Source: Watersipora subatra
Taxonomy: Eukaryota; Bryozoa; Gymnolaemata; Cheilostomatida; Watersiporidae
Length of the DNA stretch: 64,000 bases
Assembly: GCF_963576615.1 (NCBI RefSeq)
Contig: NC_088714.1
Coordinates: 4,526,001-4,590,000, forward strand
Direction: 5' to 3'
Shown: in pieces, positions 1-14,579 of the stretch
How the letters are laid out: the number at the start of each line of letters is the position of its first letter
Position numbering within the stretch: position 1 is the stretch's first letter
Translations under genes and position numbers: made by a program
The notes under the pieces: model-generated
Seen by the model: only the letters and a program-made list of their open reading frames with translations
Database searches by the model: none
What the model was told of the DNA's origin: nothing

Positions 1-450
1 CAGTATAATGAAGTTTGTATGCAGCATAATATATAAATATAATGAAGTTTGTATGCAACATAATCATACATACTTTCAATTATACTAGATTTTAATTTTT
101 TATTTCACTGAAAGATCGTCATGTTGAATAAGTATGCCACAAATATTTCATATTACAGCAATATAGTTGAGTGATGCAGGAGATAGTGTTGGTCGGTTAG
201 CCGGGCTGCTAAGCTAAATTTCCTAGATAAATTCTCGAGTGATGCATTGTTTGTTCTTAACCTCTAACCTCTGCTCCGGACAGACAGACGGACAGATGAA
301 CAGACGAACAGACGAACAGGCGGATGGATATGGTTCTGGATATATTCTAAAGGTTGCTAGAATATTTAGAATGCTTGAGAATCTATTTCATTTAAACTCT
401 CTTGTCTAAAAGAGAATCTAAAAGGTTTACAGCACATTCAGTGAGCCACG

Positions 451-556
451 ATTGCATTGTGGGTAGTAGCAGAGCACTGTGGGTGGTAGCAGAGCATTGT
501 GGGTGGTAGCAGAGCACTGTGGGTGGTAGCAGAGCATTGTGGGTGGTAGCAGAGCA
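451..556 (+). repeat. 20-bp tandem repeat, 5 copies
   Basis: Unit AGCAYTGTGGGTGGTAGCAG. It accounts for the small minus-strand open frame 427-726. Confidence 0.9.
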
Positions 557-3497
557 ATTAAACAGAAAAAGGAGAAGTTTGGGTGAATTAGCAATAGGTA
601 GGGAATTTGAAAATAAGTTTCTAATGCAACGATATTTCCTATGAAAAAAGAATGATACTGCAAATAATGTAGTTTAACTTTAACTAGTTTATTAAGTAAA
701 TTGAAAAACCTACTTTCACTCATCAATTGATATGCCTAACCTCAAAAGCTGAATAGTTAATTTTCATAATTCTATTTTTAAAGCCCTAGCCCTGACAGAC
801 TGCAAGGCACATATCAGACTGCCTCGGGTTATAATGGGTATTTCAAAGAATTTCTATTTCCTCGTGTTGAAGCAGAGTGTAAGTCGAGAAACAAGATATA
901 ACTTTATAATAAAGCATCAGCTGCACTGTATTCTATAAAGACGGATGAAAACAGAAAATTTAAATATGTACTCTTTTTATATCCTTGTTTGCATCATCAA
1001 TGGTAATCTGAGCTACGCCAACAATCTCCAGATAAGATGGTGTAATAGGAAGACATGATATGCCTGCTTTGGAGACTATTCCTATCTTTATTGCTATTAT
1101 CATTGCTACTTAGCCCACATTAAGACCAGAATGGTGGCATCCCTGAATGAAGAGAAATATTTTGGAATTCAGATCACCCTGAATATTCTCATCCCTAGTT
1201 GGCAACTCTTTTTGAGAAAGGATACGCAGTGCGCACCATTTTTTCGGTTTATTAAACAGTTTTGCAAATTAACACAATCAATGTTTGCACCTTGATTGAA
1301 AGACTGAAATTCTGGTAAACAAAATAAATAATAACATTAATAATGCCCCACCATTATAATAAAACACCTCCAGCTATGTTGAGCACCTAAGATTTATCGT
1401 ATGAGTATGTTTACAAACACTAACACCTCTTTCTAATTAGATCTGCTATGTACAGTTTGTGACCCACATACCAGTTCTTCTTTGACAATTCATGAGATAA
1501 TGCAACCATAAATAGCAAGCTTCTCCGTCTCCTATGATACAACAGCTTGTGTGACATGAATTCTATTCAAAGTTATGGTTATATAATGTTTTACTTCTCA
1601 ATTGCACTAAAGCAGTATCTAGTAAATTTTAACTAGCATAATGTAATTATGCATAATTAGACCCTTTGAAAGTAGAAAGAGTTTGTCTTTGAAGTACATG
1701 TGAAATGGTTAACCGCTAGATAGTTCATTTTTTGTATGTTTTTCAGCATTTATTTCATATACCTGTGTAATGTTGATTCATTATACATTTCTATACTGCC
1801 TGTTATATATGTTCGGCAACGTAAAAAGGATGTAGCAGAGTTATGCAAAGATATGATTGCGATTGGTTATTTTCCACAAAAAAACTGCTGTATCATTCTG
1901 AATGATTATTTCTTTACGCCATGAAGTTGCATAACAGTCTGATAAGCTGAATATATAACAGCATCACTTCATTGTAATCACTACATCTTCCTCGTTTTAC
2001 AAAAAAGGGAAAATTTTTATTTCACAAGCTAAAGATTGCTAGACAAATGCTTCAAAAAGCATAAAAGGAGATTCTATGTACAGTAACTGAGAGTATATGG
2101 CAGAACTGTCTATAGTTGCGTCTTTTAAATAAGAATTTTCTAGACTTTATTTCTTGTCGATGACCTTAAAGAGAATACAGCTAAGAAAACAGTTTAGTTT
2201 TTGGGCTTATAATCAAACTGTATGAACCACTACTATAAATCTTTTGTACAAAAGAAGATTTTGTCATTTTGTCATTTTGTGGCAAAAGGTCAGCACTTGC
2301 AATAGTAATTATGCTATCAAGCAGAAATTGACAAAGCAACTTAAACGCTAACAATCCAAAAAGTTTATGCTCATATAGACACTCCAACTTACAACAAATC
2401 ACAGAAATCATGTGTTAAGGCTGAAATGCAACAGAAGCAAAATGGCAGTCATTTCAAAATGAAATGTCAGCTCTAGTGATGAATTTATCACTGCCTTTCT
2501 GTAATGTGCGTAGGCAGGGAAAAATTTCTTTCTTCTGACATTCTCCTATACTCCAATTATATTCTTAACTTCTTATTAATAAAGCATTGACTGCGCATAT
2601 ATATTTAATAATTGTTGAGATTCTTGCGTGGGGACTTATTGAAGCAGATATGAGTTTCAATGATGGTCTACGTTATTGTAAAACCAAAAACTTACACAAT
2701 AGAAATAGTTAGAAAATGGGAGGTTCACGATATAAACTAAATTAATGTTATTGAAGGTGTGGGGCCTTAATAAAAAATTGTTTCATAAGGATTAAGAACT
2801 TCAGGGAATGTTTGAAAATGTTAAGAAAGATTTGACGACATTCTGAATTTCATCAGAATATTTTGGAGCCACAGATTGAGTAATAGAAAGCCAAGCTTAA
2901 AAAAGGAACTGAATGTGACAATGGTTAATATAACACTTATGACACACTTATATCCATAGCGGTATTCTTCAGATTAAGAGAGCCAACCATAAAGTTGCTT
3001 AGGAATGCTTTGGCAAAAACATAAAAAAATAGTTAAAGATTCTTTTAAATTTCTCATCACTGCAGAAATTATGATACGGACACCTATGGCAAAAACAAAC
3101 CAGGCAATTTATGCCATGGTATCATTAAACAGCCTATGACTCTAGTTCAAGCATTCTAGTTAGCAGCTCATTAAACAAATAATAAAAAATTCATATCCAC
3201 AACCATGTCAGACTGGGCAAAGGATGCAACCGACTGAGTCACATGCAAGGTAATTTCCCTGAGTAAACAAAGGTAGTTAGATCGAAATCCAATAGCTCAC
3301 ATATTTATAAAATAGCGAGTAGTACTGACTTTTGTTAGTCGAAAACAACATGGATTGTACTAGTTAACAATATTTTTTGATTTTTTGTGTGTAAAGTATT
3401 CAAGATATATAAAAAAACTTCCAATGCCATTTTTGTGTAGCGTTTGTAAACGAAATTAGACAAAAACCTTTTGCTAGCCTTCATACGCTGTGCTATC
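557..3497. other. No gene or repeat recognised
   Basis: AT-rich sequence with only short, unsupported open frames (1736-1924, 2181-2411). Nothing matches a protein family I know. Confidence 0.5.
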
Positions 3498-3820
3498 TAT
3501 GTGCTGTGCTATGTGCTGTGCTATGTGCTGTGCTATGTGCTGTGCTATGTGCTGTGCTAAGTGCTGTGCTATGTGCTGTGCTATGTGCTGAGCTATGTGC
3601 TGTGCTATGTGCTGTGCTATGTGCTGTGCTATGTGCTGTGCTATGTGCTGTGCTATGTGCTGTGCTATGTGCTGTGCTATGTGCTGTGCTATGTGCTGTG
3701 CTATGTGCTGTGCTATGTGCTGTGCTATGTGCTGTGCTATGTGCTGTGCTATGTGCTGTGCTATGTGCTGTGCTATGTGCTGTGCTATGTGCTGTGCTAT
3801 GTGCTGTGCTATGTGCTATG
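3498..3820 (+). repeat. 12-bp satellite, about 27 copies
   Basis: Unit ATGTGCTGTGCT, nearly perfect over about 320 bp with a few variant units near the start (CTAAGTGC, CTGAGCT). All three plus-strand frames are open (AVLC, CYVL and CCAM repeats), so the overlapping open frames here are artefacts of the repeat. Confidence 0.95.
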
Positions 3821-6800
3821 TATATGTAGAACTCTTATATGATATCAACTATCATTATCTGTTAAGCAGTGTTTCTACTAGTGTACACTCAGGCTTGGGT
3901 TCAGTTACAAACAACTTACAGGCTTTTTTCATGTAGATGACCATCAATCTATCTTAATATCTATAATTTATCTAGTATTACCAAAACTACCACAACAATC
4001 GAGTAAGAAACATTTATAGCATACCCAAAGCCACATCTGTATAACCTTAGGAATAAAATAATATAATAAAACATGATTATACTGAGTAAAATACTTGACT
4101 AATGTTTATGAATTGGCAGCTGTGCTCCATTGTTCGGTTGGAGTCGATGCGTCATGCACAAGGATGAAGATTAGAGGCTCCACTTGACGATTTTAAAACT
4201 GAAAGATTTTGAAAGCTTTTAAATGTCACAGATTAACTGTAGTCTATTTTGATAATATTGATAAGACCTGTCATGTCCTACCATGCATCTGTATTTCTAA
4301 TGGAGAGCGCATTCAAGATTTTAGTCTCGCATTGATTACGGTTATAGATTACACACATGTCGCTGCTACATGAAGACTGCTCAATAGCCTGGATCTGGTT
4401 TTTTTTACAACTATTAAGCTAGTGTTGAGCAAGCCTTGCGAGGAAGACATTTAAGTTGGAACAGTCTAGTATCATACGAACCAATTGATAACCAATAGAT
4501 TCTACAGAAACACTACACGCAAATTTTGAACGAGTTACTGTTCGCTTGGATGGAGGAAGCGATCTTAATGCACATGGGAAGGTAATCAAAGACTGCTGAA
4601 AGGCGAAAGTCAGATATAATGAATAACCGTGGATCATAATACTGTAATCTACCTATTATCAACGCAAAGCTTCAAGAACTGTTTACAGATTACCTCTAGG
4701 GTGCACAAGCTTTTTCATGGGCAAGTTAAATGACTTCCATAAGCTCTGCCAATAATGCCTCATATCATAAATTCAGTAAGTAATATATGTCATAACACAA
4801 TTCTCAGTTTGATAAGTGTTTCTCATTGTGTTTTGAATAATTTTTATTAAAATTATTGAATAATTTTTATAAAAATTGTTGAATAGTTTTTATAAAAATT
4901 ATTCAAAAATTATCTATTGCTACATACTCTGCTTACAACCAGCCATCTTGGCTCACACCACTGGGCTAGCCTTGTGAGAAAAAAATTATCTTGGAACGCT
5001 TATGGTTCAACAGCGCTGATTGGTACTTATATAGTACTAACACAGCACTACGAGAGACCTTTCATGTGTAAAGGCTACAGATGACTTGATCAACCTCGCC
5101 TGTGCTGATTGTTAGTCTGGGCTTCGCGGTGGTCACAATGATCTGATTTTACTCACATGATCATTTTACCCTTTTAATGTTAAGTTTCCTAGTTTAGTTA
5201 CAAACTTTAGATGAGTAGTTACAATTCTGGCCAGAAAAAGCTCAATTCTAACCGGACTGAGTCAGTTATGATTGTAATAACAGAACCAAAAAAGTTAAAA
5301 AATCCGTTTTTAGATTTAAAAAAAATTTTTCATCAAGCGTGTTACCCAATAAATATTTGTGAGTTGTTTATTTTATTGCGTCAAGAAATACCACTTTGTA
5401 CGCTACTTTGATAGATAGCCAATGACAATATCTCATTTTATGTTCATCCAACCTTTCGAAAGATGATAGCTAGCCTATGTTTGCTGGACTCATTGTTGAA
5501 TGCTAGCCATACAAAAATGCTGATGTTAGTATCATGATTTGAAATGCAACTATAATGAGAAGCCAACAACTACGACTGATGCATACATCTATGTGCAGAT
5601 GGCTAGCTGTTCTGCAGCAAAATTAGCACAAAGTAATGCTGGATCCTAAAGCCAGATACATGTATGTGTAAAGACTATCTCTAAAAAGGAGAATGTCATG
5701 TCCATAAAACAATACACAAACCATTCTTGACAATAATTATACTTAGCTCTAGTTAAATACAACAGCTGCCAGGTAATATAATCGCTGGCTACCATTGTTA
5801 AATTAGCTTTGCCATGTCTGCGCATCTACTCGATATTTCTCTAATTTTTCTGAGAACTTCAGCCTCTACTTCAACCCTATCTTCGGTACAATAACTTTGT
5901 TTATTCAAATTGTAACAATCTTTAAACTATACATGTTCAGACTGTAAATTGAAGACAATACCTGATAAGCTGGGGTAAAACAAAAGGGACATTAATTTGC
6001 AGGTTCGTTTTTTAATTGATGTAAAAAAAAAGTACGTCAGGTTTTTCATCATTTATCTCGGTAGATAATTGCAAGACTTAAGTAGCAGCTCACGTTGTGT
6101 TTAAAATCTTATAGGAAATGATAAACTGGTGTGTTATAAAAGTTTATTAAATTGCTTAAAGTTTAGAAGTGTATACTTTAAATAGAATGCGAGTATTATG
6201 ATTTTCTTCACTAACATGAGAGTTCAAAGCAGCTCTGGTGAAGGGCAACACAGACACAACTACTGTAGATGAGCCTCTTATTCTAAATGAATAAATGATG
6301 TTCACTTAGCTATCGAGTTGCTGGTCATTTTATGACTGAGTTGAGTGAAATAAGTCATAGTGCTTAAATTCACTTGCCTCACCAACAAATTAGAAACTTT
6401 GAGGTCTAGCAAACATATGAAAGATAAATTGTCTAAGATGGTGAATTAGCAAGGTATAACATAACGACTCTAAAATGACAATAAAATGTTATTTGTTATT
6501 TATTCTTGTTGATCTGGCAAATCTAGCACTCTTAAATGTGATGTTGAAGAGCACTAGAGAAATATTGAGGGAAGTTGTTGGGAATTCTATGAGTGTGGTT
6601 GCAAATTCACCGGTGCAAAAAGTGCTTGATGGTTACAGCAAAAGGTTTTAAAATTGAAGCTAAAACGTGATGAAAAAAACAATTTGACTCATGACAAAAA
6701 TCCAGTAACTCTAAAGTCATACTATAAATATATAGGGCTACAACCTACATTAAAAGCATCAAGTAAAGTTTATATGTACAAATGGTGAGGACAAATAACT

Positions 6801-8994
6801 ATACTTGAGTTTGAAGCCAGCCGTCGACTCTGCGGAGAGTTCATTGCTGCTCCTCTCAGTTTGTTTTTAACGTGTTTCAGCCTTTAAATCATCAATGAAA
6901 GAAAATGCTCGACTTTAAAAGGAACTTTGCGCTCACTCATAGTCAACTGCTAGAATTCCTTCAAGGTACACATTTACCTTAGCTACAATTTAGGTATTCT
7001 TATTATGCTGTGAGAATGCCTTGGTACATTCAAATATGTTGTTTAAGATAGTTTACTTTGGGTTAGTTTTTGTGATAAAAGACATTCATCAATCAAGAGA
7101 GCTTTGGAATTTCTCTTGATACACACTTAAAAATATCCATTGTGGAGGGGAGCGCACACCGCATGTTTGTTGAAGCCTAGATGCAGCATTACACAAAGTT
7201 ACTTTTTGCAAGCTATTTTCAATAATATTCAATCAGCACAACTATCTATCTTATCCAATTAATTAGAGGATAGCATACTGATGAATCCAATAAAAACACT
7301 TTTATTTTTTACTGAGAACGTCTGTTATTTAGCAAGTAGCTAATTTTTAGTATACTACAAACATCAGAGGCGAAGAAGATCTTGGACAATGGATTTTATA
7401 TTGCAGCAGCCTACCTTACTCAGAACTTTCTGGTGTACCATCGCGTACTCAAATCATCACCATAAAATTCTTTCACAGTTTTTGAGAAGCTATCAACAGA
7501 AAATCAAATGCCATAAGCGTATTCCATATATGTATTCTCTACACATACAGAATCTGAAAAAGACTAAAAGTATACAGTCCTCATCATTGGCCTAATGTCA
7601 CAGAGCTGTTTGAGGCTTTCGCTGATCATGCTTCACTTAGCAGCTTCTCTTTGTTGAGCCATCATGAGTTAACATCTGCTATCCAATTTAGATTTTAAGT
7701 TTATTCATAATAAAGCCAACTTTCTTAGGTGTTAAAAAGTGTTACTTTAGCGAAAGCTGGTTTGAAATAGCCACTCAATAGCCTCAGCTCATAAAACTAC
7801 CGCCTGCAATGGAAATTGCTATTATAATTCACAGCAGAACGGAATCTGATGTAATGTGTGGTTAAAAGCAAGCCTTTGAACACCAAATATTTGTCAGCTG
7901 TGTCAATAAGTGCTAATAATATACTTATTAAACAGTATTAGCTTAGTGATTATACACAGATTTATAGATAAACTCAAAGACTTCACAGCTGCATTGAATA
8001 ATGAGTTTTTAAAACTGTGAGCTGTATGGGAATTTTACATTTTCGACATGATTTAACCATAAAGATGAGAAACCTGAAGTTTTGCTGTCTTGCAATACAT
8101 GTATGTACATGTAGGCTTCTTTGGCGCTAACGCACATGCGTAAAAATGAGATATGCTGCATTAATACTGTTTAACTTTTACATTTAGCGTTCTATATCAA
8201 TAAAATGTAAACTATAGAATTGTTATGAGGTGGCTAACTAAAGTTTTAAAGTAACTGGGCTAAAAATAAAAGTTCATTCTCATGTTTGCTAAATATGGCT
8301 TATAGTCAAACATCGTAATTTCTCATGGCACGACACATATGTAAAACATCAATAATGAATGTACAGAATTTGTTTTTCTAGATCGGTAGACAAATTAAAC
8401 TAAAATTAAATTATGGTTAGACTATATAGCTCATCATAACCATGACAATGACAACTCCAGTAATGTTTAAAATACACTGTAGTAACATAAAATATGGCAA
8501 ACTAATTTAAACTATACTCACTTGTATAGTCTTTAGTCCAAAATTACGCAAAATGAACTGTGGACGCTGCTCTATAGCAATGAGAGACAAGGCAGTTTCT
8601 ATTTCAGTTGTTCGCAGCTTCTAAACACGCTTAAGCAAAGAGACAGTAAAAATAGCACAAAATGGTTAAGTTGATAATGCAAGTTGATAAACAACACTTG
8701 AACAAATTATTAGCCCTGTAAAGTGGTGAGGAATAGAAAACTGGATTAAATGAAAAATTTAAGTAACCATCTCATTATATGGAAAGAGAACGATACAGCA
8801 AAGATATCTGTTTTTATAAAATTGCCAATTGCCCACAAAACAAAAAAACAAAGTTGCTAAAAAGCAATAATTTTGGTTGGTAGAAAAATTTTTTTAGACT
8901 ATTCTGTTTTGGAGATCTATTTTTGTTTTGTTTGGACTTTCTGCTACATACAAAAACGATGTCTGAGATAAGTGGTAAAAGCTTGAAGTGTTTA
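3821..8994. other. No gene recognised
   Basis: AT-rich, apart from the short repeat at 4838-4915. Open frames of 60-75 codons here have no family motifs. Confidence 0.5.
4838..4915. repeat. AT-rich tandem and inverted repeat
   Basis: Three copies of a roughly 26-bp unit built on GAATAATTTTTATAAAAATT, which is itself nearly self-complementary. Confidence 0.7.
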
Positions 8995-9137
8995 TTGTTA
9001 AGTTCGCCATGAGTAGTACATGTAAAACTGGCCTCCTTTCATTGTTGAGTTCACCATGAGTGGTACATGTAAAACTGGCCTCCTTTTCTTGTTGAGTTCA
9101 CCATGAGTAGTACATGTAAAACTGGCCTCATTTTTAG
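8995..9137 (+). repeat. 47-bp tandem repeat, 3 copies
   Basis: Units start TGTTRAGTTCRCCATGAGT and contain TACATGTAAAACTGGCCTC. Spacing is 47 bp between AGTTCRCC motifs at 9001, 9048 and 9095. Confidence 0.9.
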
Positions 9138-9311
9138 CTAGTCATAAGACTCTCTTTCCCTTGTAAATAATTGAAAATGTCATTGTTTGTGTGGAACTTT
9201 GAAAGTGCAAAACCAAAATGGATGCTTATCAACGTTATTAGCAGCATGCTTGGAAATGCACAAACAGTTTGAGACTTTCAGTAGCTGGAGCAACTGAAAT
9301 CTCTTTCAGGA

Positions 9312-9354
9312 GCTGTGGTGAGCTCTGGAAACTCTGTGGTGAGCTCTGGAAACT
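9312..9354 (+). repeat. 21-bp tandem pair
   Basis: GGTGAGCTCTGGAAACTCTG followed by GGTGAGCTCTGGAAACTGTT. Confidence 0.7.
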
Positions 9355-12300
9355 GTTGGTTTCACATGTTCACATATTTCACATGTTCATCATATCTTTT
9401 AATCTTCAGCAAGTTAATAAAACAACTTCAAAATTGCAAATAAAAAACTGGAGTGGCATATAAAAGGCAGGATATGACATGAGTGAGACTAGAGACCAGA
9501 TGAAAATTGTCTGTAGGCAGTATCATGTAGTTTGGCAACTTGAATAATTGAAGCGGAGAGAATGAACAAAAAGAACAGGAATAATCGGATAGTGGGATTC
9601 AAAGTACTTAACTGAAAATCAGGAGAAATTTTTACATAGTTAACATTCACTCCATCTTAGTGCATCCTTAACTACGTTTAATTTTGGAACTAGTGTTTTG
9701 TAAAAGCCGATGAGCTAACATTTTGGCTGTTATTCTCGAGTGGCTGGGCTCTTGTGATCTATTACCCCCCCCCCATTCTCTTTCCACCATGATCCATTTT
9801 ATGCCTTAGACCTATAATCGTGAAAGCCATATCGTGTTTGTGAATGTGCATTTGTTTGAAATAGCGCATACATTTATATTCAAATCAAAATAGGATCAAC
9901 TAGCTACAACTATTCACTTTCAGTAAAAAGAGAAAAGTTTCAAAGTTTTACATCGCAGAGAAAATGTGTTAAGAATAGTCACACGCATAAAAACAAATAA
10001 ATCGAAAACTGAACTGATTACGCAAACACAACGCATAATGTTTAAATCATTATTTAGCTAATGAAAAACATGGCTGTGGCATATAACTTTGAGTTGAGGG
10101 TCGAGCATTCAACCCAAAGCTAAACCAAAGCTGAAGAACAGAAATAATACCCAATGGAATTACTGATATGTTTAGTTGTTCGCTAGATTGATAATTGGAT
10201 ATCAAAATTGTTAAAATAATATCTGCTGGTATTCTGGCAATAATTATTAAATCAAATAATCATCAACAGATGTCATTTTGATTATCAAACTATAGCACAT
10301 TCTGTCAATGACGTTTGTTTGCGTCGTAAGTTATTTACTACACTTTAAATATCTATTACACATGGTAGCGCGTCAGTTAACTATTTTAAATAAACAGGAA
10401 AGATTTATAGTTCATTGTCACTCATGGTTAGTGTTAGAGATACTGAACATATATTATAAATGAAGGAAAAATATGGCAAGACAAACCTTTTTTAAATAGT
10501 CCTTTGTAATCCTTGCGTTGAAAGGAATGTTATAGTGAATCATCACAAAAAATAAGCTTTATTCTTCGTGTAAAGATTTACTACACACTTCAGTTAACAG
10601 GCATTCTGGCCAAAAGAATTTAGTTGGGTTTGTGTTGGATCTCCACATAATGCTTGGTTGAATCATATGGGTTCGGACTGGTATGATTAAAAAACTAATA
10701 TACGTTACAAGTAAAGCAAAGTTGTACTACAACTTTGAGCATTAATTATAATTTTCTGCCTATTACTGATGATAAAACATCCAACTTGACATCAGATATA
10801 TTTGCTTCCTTTTTAACATTTGAGTTTATTTATATTTTATTTTATATGCCAAAAACTGTATTTGCTTTTGCTAAACCTTTATGTTAGCTGTATGGTTACA
10901 ATTATGTTTATGACCAGATTCTAAGCACGTATATAATATCTCCATAATATATTGTTTCACATTTTACATGCATAATCAGAGTCAAAGTTTTTATTGTCAA
11001 TTTGCCTTTATGCAGGAATAAAGTGCGGTCTGTTGATACAGAAAACAATCAGCTCGCAAGTAGAGGCTGTGATGAAGATATGGAGCTAGTCTAGTTTAGG
11101 CACAAAACAGTTTATTTAGTTTTTTTGTTTCTAAACAGGATGTTTTAAACTTTAGCAGTAACGATCTTTTCAGGAATTATAATTATTCACCAGATGGTGC
11201 TAACCAAAATTTGGTTCATACATCTTGTTCTACCGAAGCAATTGGTTGACTTTATGATTGTGACCGCTAGGCATGTAGTATTAGAAAAACTTTTGCATTG
11301 CAGAGTTTATAATTTTGGTTAGAAATGTTTGTACATCGTTTATGACAAGCGATGGTTTCAGCCCCTATATTTGGGTACATTTTAAAAATGGACTTGGTCA
11401 TTTCGCAGCAAAAAAGTTTGGACCAATAGCATATTTTTTCAATATTGTTGGTAATTACTAACAAATAACTGATAACTATGTGATTAGACAACTATGAGAC
11501 AACTTATGATGATACAATTTATATGTGATAAGCTAGTTCTTAATTGAACACAGGTTTTTTATTATTCGTCATTGTTGTTATCTGCTTTTTTGTTATCTCT
11601 TTTATGGCAACATTTGACACAAGAGTTCTCAACCCTGACAAATCAATAACGGGTGTTTTAAAATCAGAACACACTAAAATGGAAATTTGCTCTTGAATTT
11701 GTAAGAAATCAAACTAACTACTCATAAAAAATTTTTATTTACTCTATGTAACATTCTATGGAAAAAAATTAATTTAGATTATTTCACAGAAGTCAAGCTT
11801 CATCTTGACAAGCTTAATCCTTGTACAAAGTCAACTTTTTGTAGCTTTTCTTCATTTGGCAAAACAATCACATGAACAAAAGTTCTTATTAGAACAAATA
11901 AACTGTGATTAATTCAAGCTGTTGCAGCCTAAGATCCTATGACAATCAGAAATTTTACAGGTAAATGTGTTTGACATTAAAATAAATGAATTACATGAAA
12001 TGTAGCTGCTACCGTATGCTGAAAGATTTTAAATGGAGAAAGGATCAGATTTTTAGTAAGAAGTGAAGGTTCCTTTTATTTTCTCTAAACATTGCTGAGC
12101 AAAACTAGACAGAAGAAGGCTAACGAGCTAAATAAGAATTTGAGTAATATACAGACAGTATCACATGAAGCGATTGGACAGTCAATACAAGACAACAACT
12201 TTGCCCCCTGATTTTTGACATAAAAACCATTGTGTAAACATATCTCTTAGGTTCTGTATGTGGTGAAACTATAAATAAATGGTTGATGGGTGTGTGATAG

Positions 12301-13380
12301 CTCTGAACTGAACAAGCTTTAAAATTGAACAAGTAGCATGACAGCGTGCTCAACGCAACGCATCACTTTTCGTAACGAAAGCTTTTACATGAGAGTTGTA
12401 GTTAATTGCTGCTGCTATTGCTTTGTAATGCACTAAGAATAATATAAAAATATGCTTAAAAAACAACTGTAATTGTATCTAGCTTCCTCCTGAGGTGAAT
12501 CATCGGCTTAACAAGCCAAATTACACTTCGGCAACATCTAGTGTGTCACAGTTACAAGCCACACATAAAAACTTTTCATATTAAAAGTGGTCTCATACTC
12601 CAATTTGTCACTATAAAGGCTAACGTTTACACAAAACGCTTTGAAAAACTAAATAATAAAACTAAATTACTTGTAGAAATTAAAATAGCAAAACAATGAC
12701 CATAAAAAATCCAATTGTCACATCACCTTTACGTTATTGAAGACAGGCAAATAGAGGTATGGCCTTGGCTCTACAGATAGCCAAAGTTTTGATACAAAAT
12801 GCAAAGCTAGTTTAAACCAGACAATATGAACTTTGAGTTAACGCAACACATTTAAATATTTGGTTCTTTTGTTTGATATATTGGATTCTATCTTCAGCTA
12901 TCACTGCTTGCCTATTCACTTTTACTCACTTGTGTATTTTTATCACCTTGAATTTCTTCCCCATGATAAATGCTAGCCGGCTTTAGATAAGGTTGAGAAA
13001 ATGTGTGACACTGCATCCATAATTTTATGCTTGCAATTGTAGGAAAAATTTGGTATACACATAGTATAAATGCGGTGCACACATAGTATATGCGCCGTGC
13101 AAGGGGTGTAAGCGGTACACGCTATATACATGATATATTTATATGTATATTTATACATATACGTATACTATTATTGTCTGTCATTGTTTATCTGTTCAGT
13201 TTTAGGGTTAAAGTTTTAGTAAGGAAAATCCATTTCACTGAGGGTTTGAACTTGCTTCATTCAAATCGCAAGTCAACAAACAAGCAGGCGTAACCTTTAA
13301 GCTGAGGCTATACTCACTTTCAATTTGTTATCTACTCTTATCAAGATTGCAGGTTACAAACTACATACCGGTATGTACTT
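9355..13380. other. No gene recognised
   Basis: A run of C at 9767-9775 and short unsupported open frames only. Confidence 0.5.
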
Positions 13381-14078
13381 TTCTATTTATATATTTCTCA
13401 AAGTATGTCTGTCTGTGGATCTGTCATTCCGACTAGAGCGCACGCTGATTATTTTACTGATGCGGCCACACGTCACGATGCCCCTGTTAAGAAATATGTT
13501 TCTTAAGGTTCGATTACTGTATCTGGCATCAAGGCAAATTCTTCTCACTCAGACAATCATATTGTCTCCGTATCATCGTATTCAAAGTTTTATGGATAGC
13601 TTCTGGTGGAACAGTAACCTTTTTTCATACAGACGTACTTCTGTGCAAAAATTGTTATTATTAATTCTACATATTCAGGACTTTTATTTTGTTTTCTCAG
13701 TTAGTATTAATTGTATCATTATTGAATCATCTTTTATTGTAATCATAACAAAACAGATTTAATTTAGCTATTACATGTTAATTATTTTACATTTACATTT
13801 AAATACTTTTAAAAGTGTTTTATTTTGTTTCCTAATTTATTTGACCTGCGCAAACCATTTTCCTCATGATACAAAGTTTATAAGTTACAGTTGTTTGACA
13901 AAGTTTGAAAGCCTTTACAGTTGTTTTATTTTTTCTCTTAATTTAAACTGCACAAAACACTTTTCTTATGTTATGAAGTTTGAGGGTTAGAATGGTAACT
14001 GTTGTTTTATGTTAAATAAAAGTAAATTTTCTGTGCAAATACTTTTATTATCCAAGCAAGGCTGGGCATTCAGTTAGT
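13381..14078 (+). mobile_element. Possible non-autonomous Helitron relic
   Basis: Begins TCTATTTATATATTTCTC followed by GTCTGTCTGTGG, a start seen in many invertebrate Helitrons, and ends GGCTGGGCATTCAGTTAG|T, close to a Helitron CTAG|T end. Inside, 13815-13990 holds two degenerate copies of a roughly 107-bp block (TGTTTTATTTT...AAGTTT). The open frames 13325-13762 and 13775-13990 lie in it and resemble no protein. No Rep/helicase domain. Confidence 0.35.
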
Positions 14079-14579
14079 ATGTACTAAAATTGACTCTGAG
14101 AAATTTATAAACATTTATCAATGGCTACTTATCAGGTATTTACTGTACTTGCGATACATTATGATTAAACTAAAATGTTAAAAGGTTTGTGTGATTTAGT
14201 TTTCAACACTAGCGTTATATAGTGACAAAGGCTCAACTAGTTCTTAAAGAAGTAATCAGTACTTCACTTACAGAAGAGTTACAACCTCAGCTTTGAAAAG
14301 ACCTATCTGAGTTCTAGTTATCAATAAAGAATTTCGGAATTGTTGTCTCTCAGCTATACGAGCTTTTATAATGATTTACGTAAGTGACAGCTATTTTGGT
14401 AGCAACTTATCTTTTAATCAAATGATTTAAAGATAAGTTGGTAAGAATTTGTCCCATTGTTTGCTTATAAGTGCTGTGTATGCATATGAGTACCTGATGA
14501 GACCGTACATTTATCACTTATAGACAACTAGCTGTGTTAACCGGCATTGCCCACGTTTTTAAAATCAGCTTATAAACTG

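Noticed and set aside
3506..3936. Three overlapping forward open frames of AVLC, CYVL and CCAM repeats
   Set aside because: Artefact of the 12-bp satellite. No flanking coding sequence.
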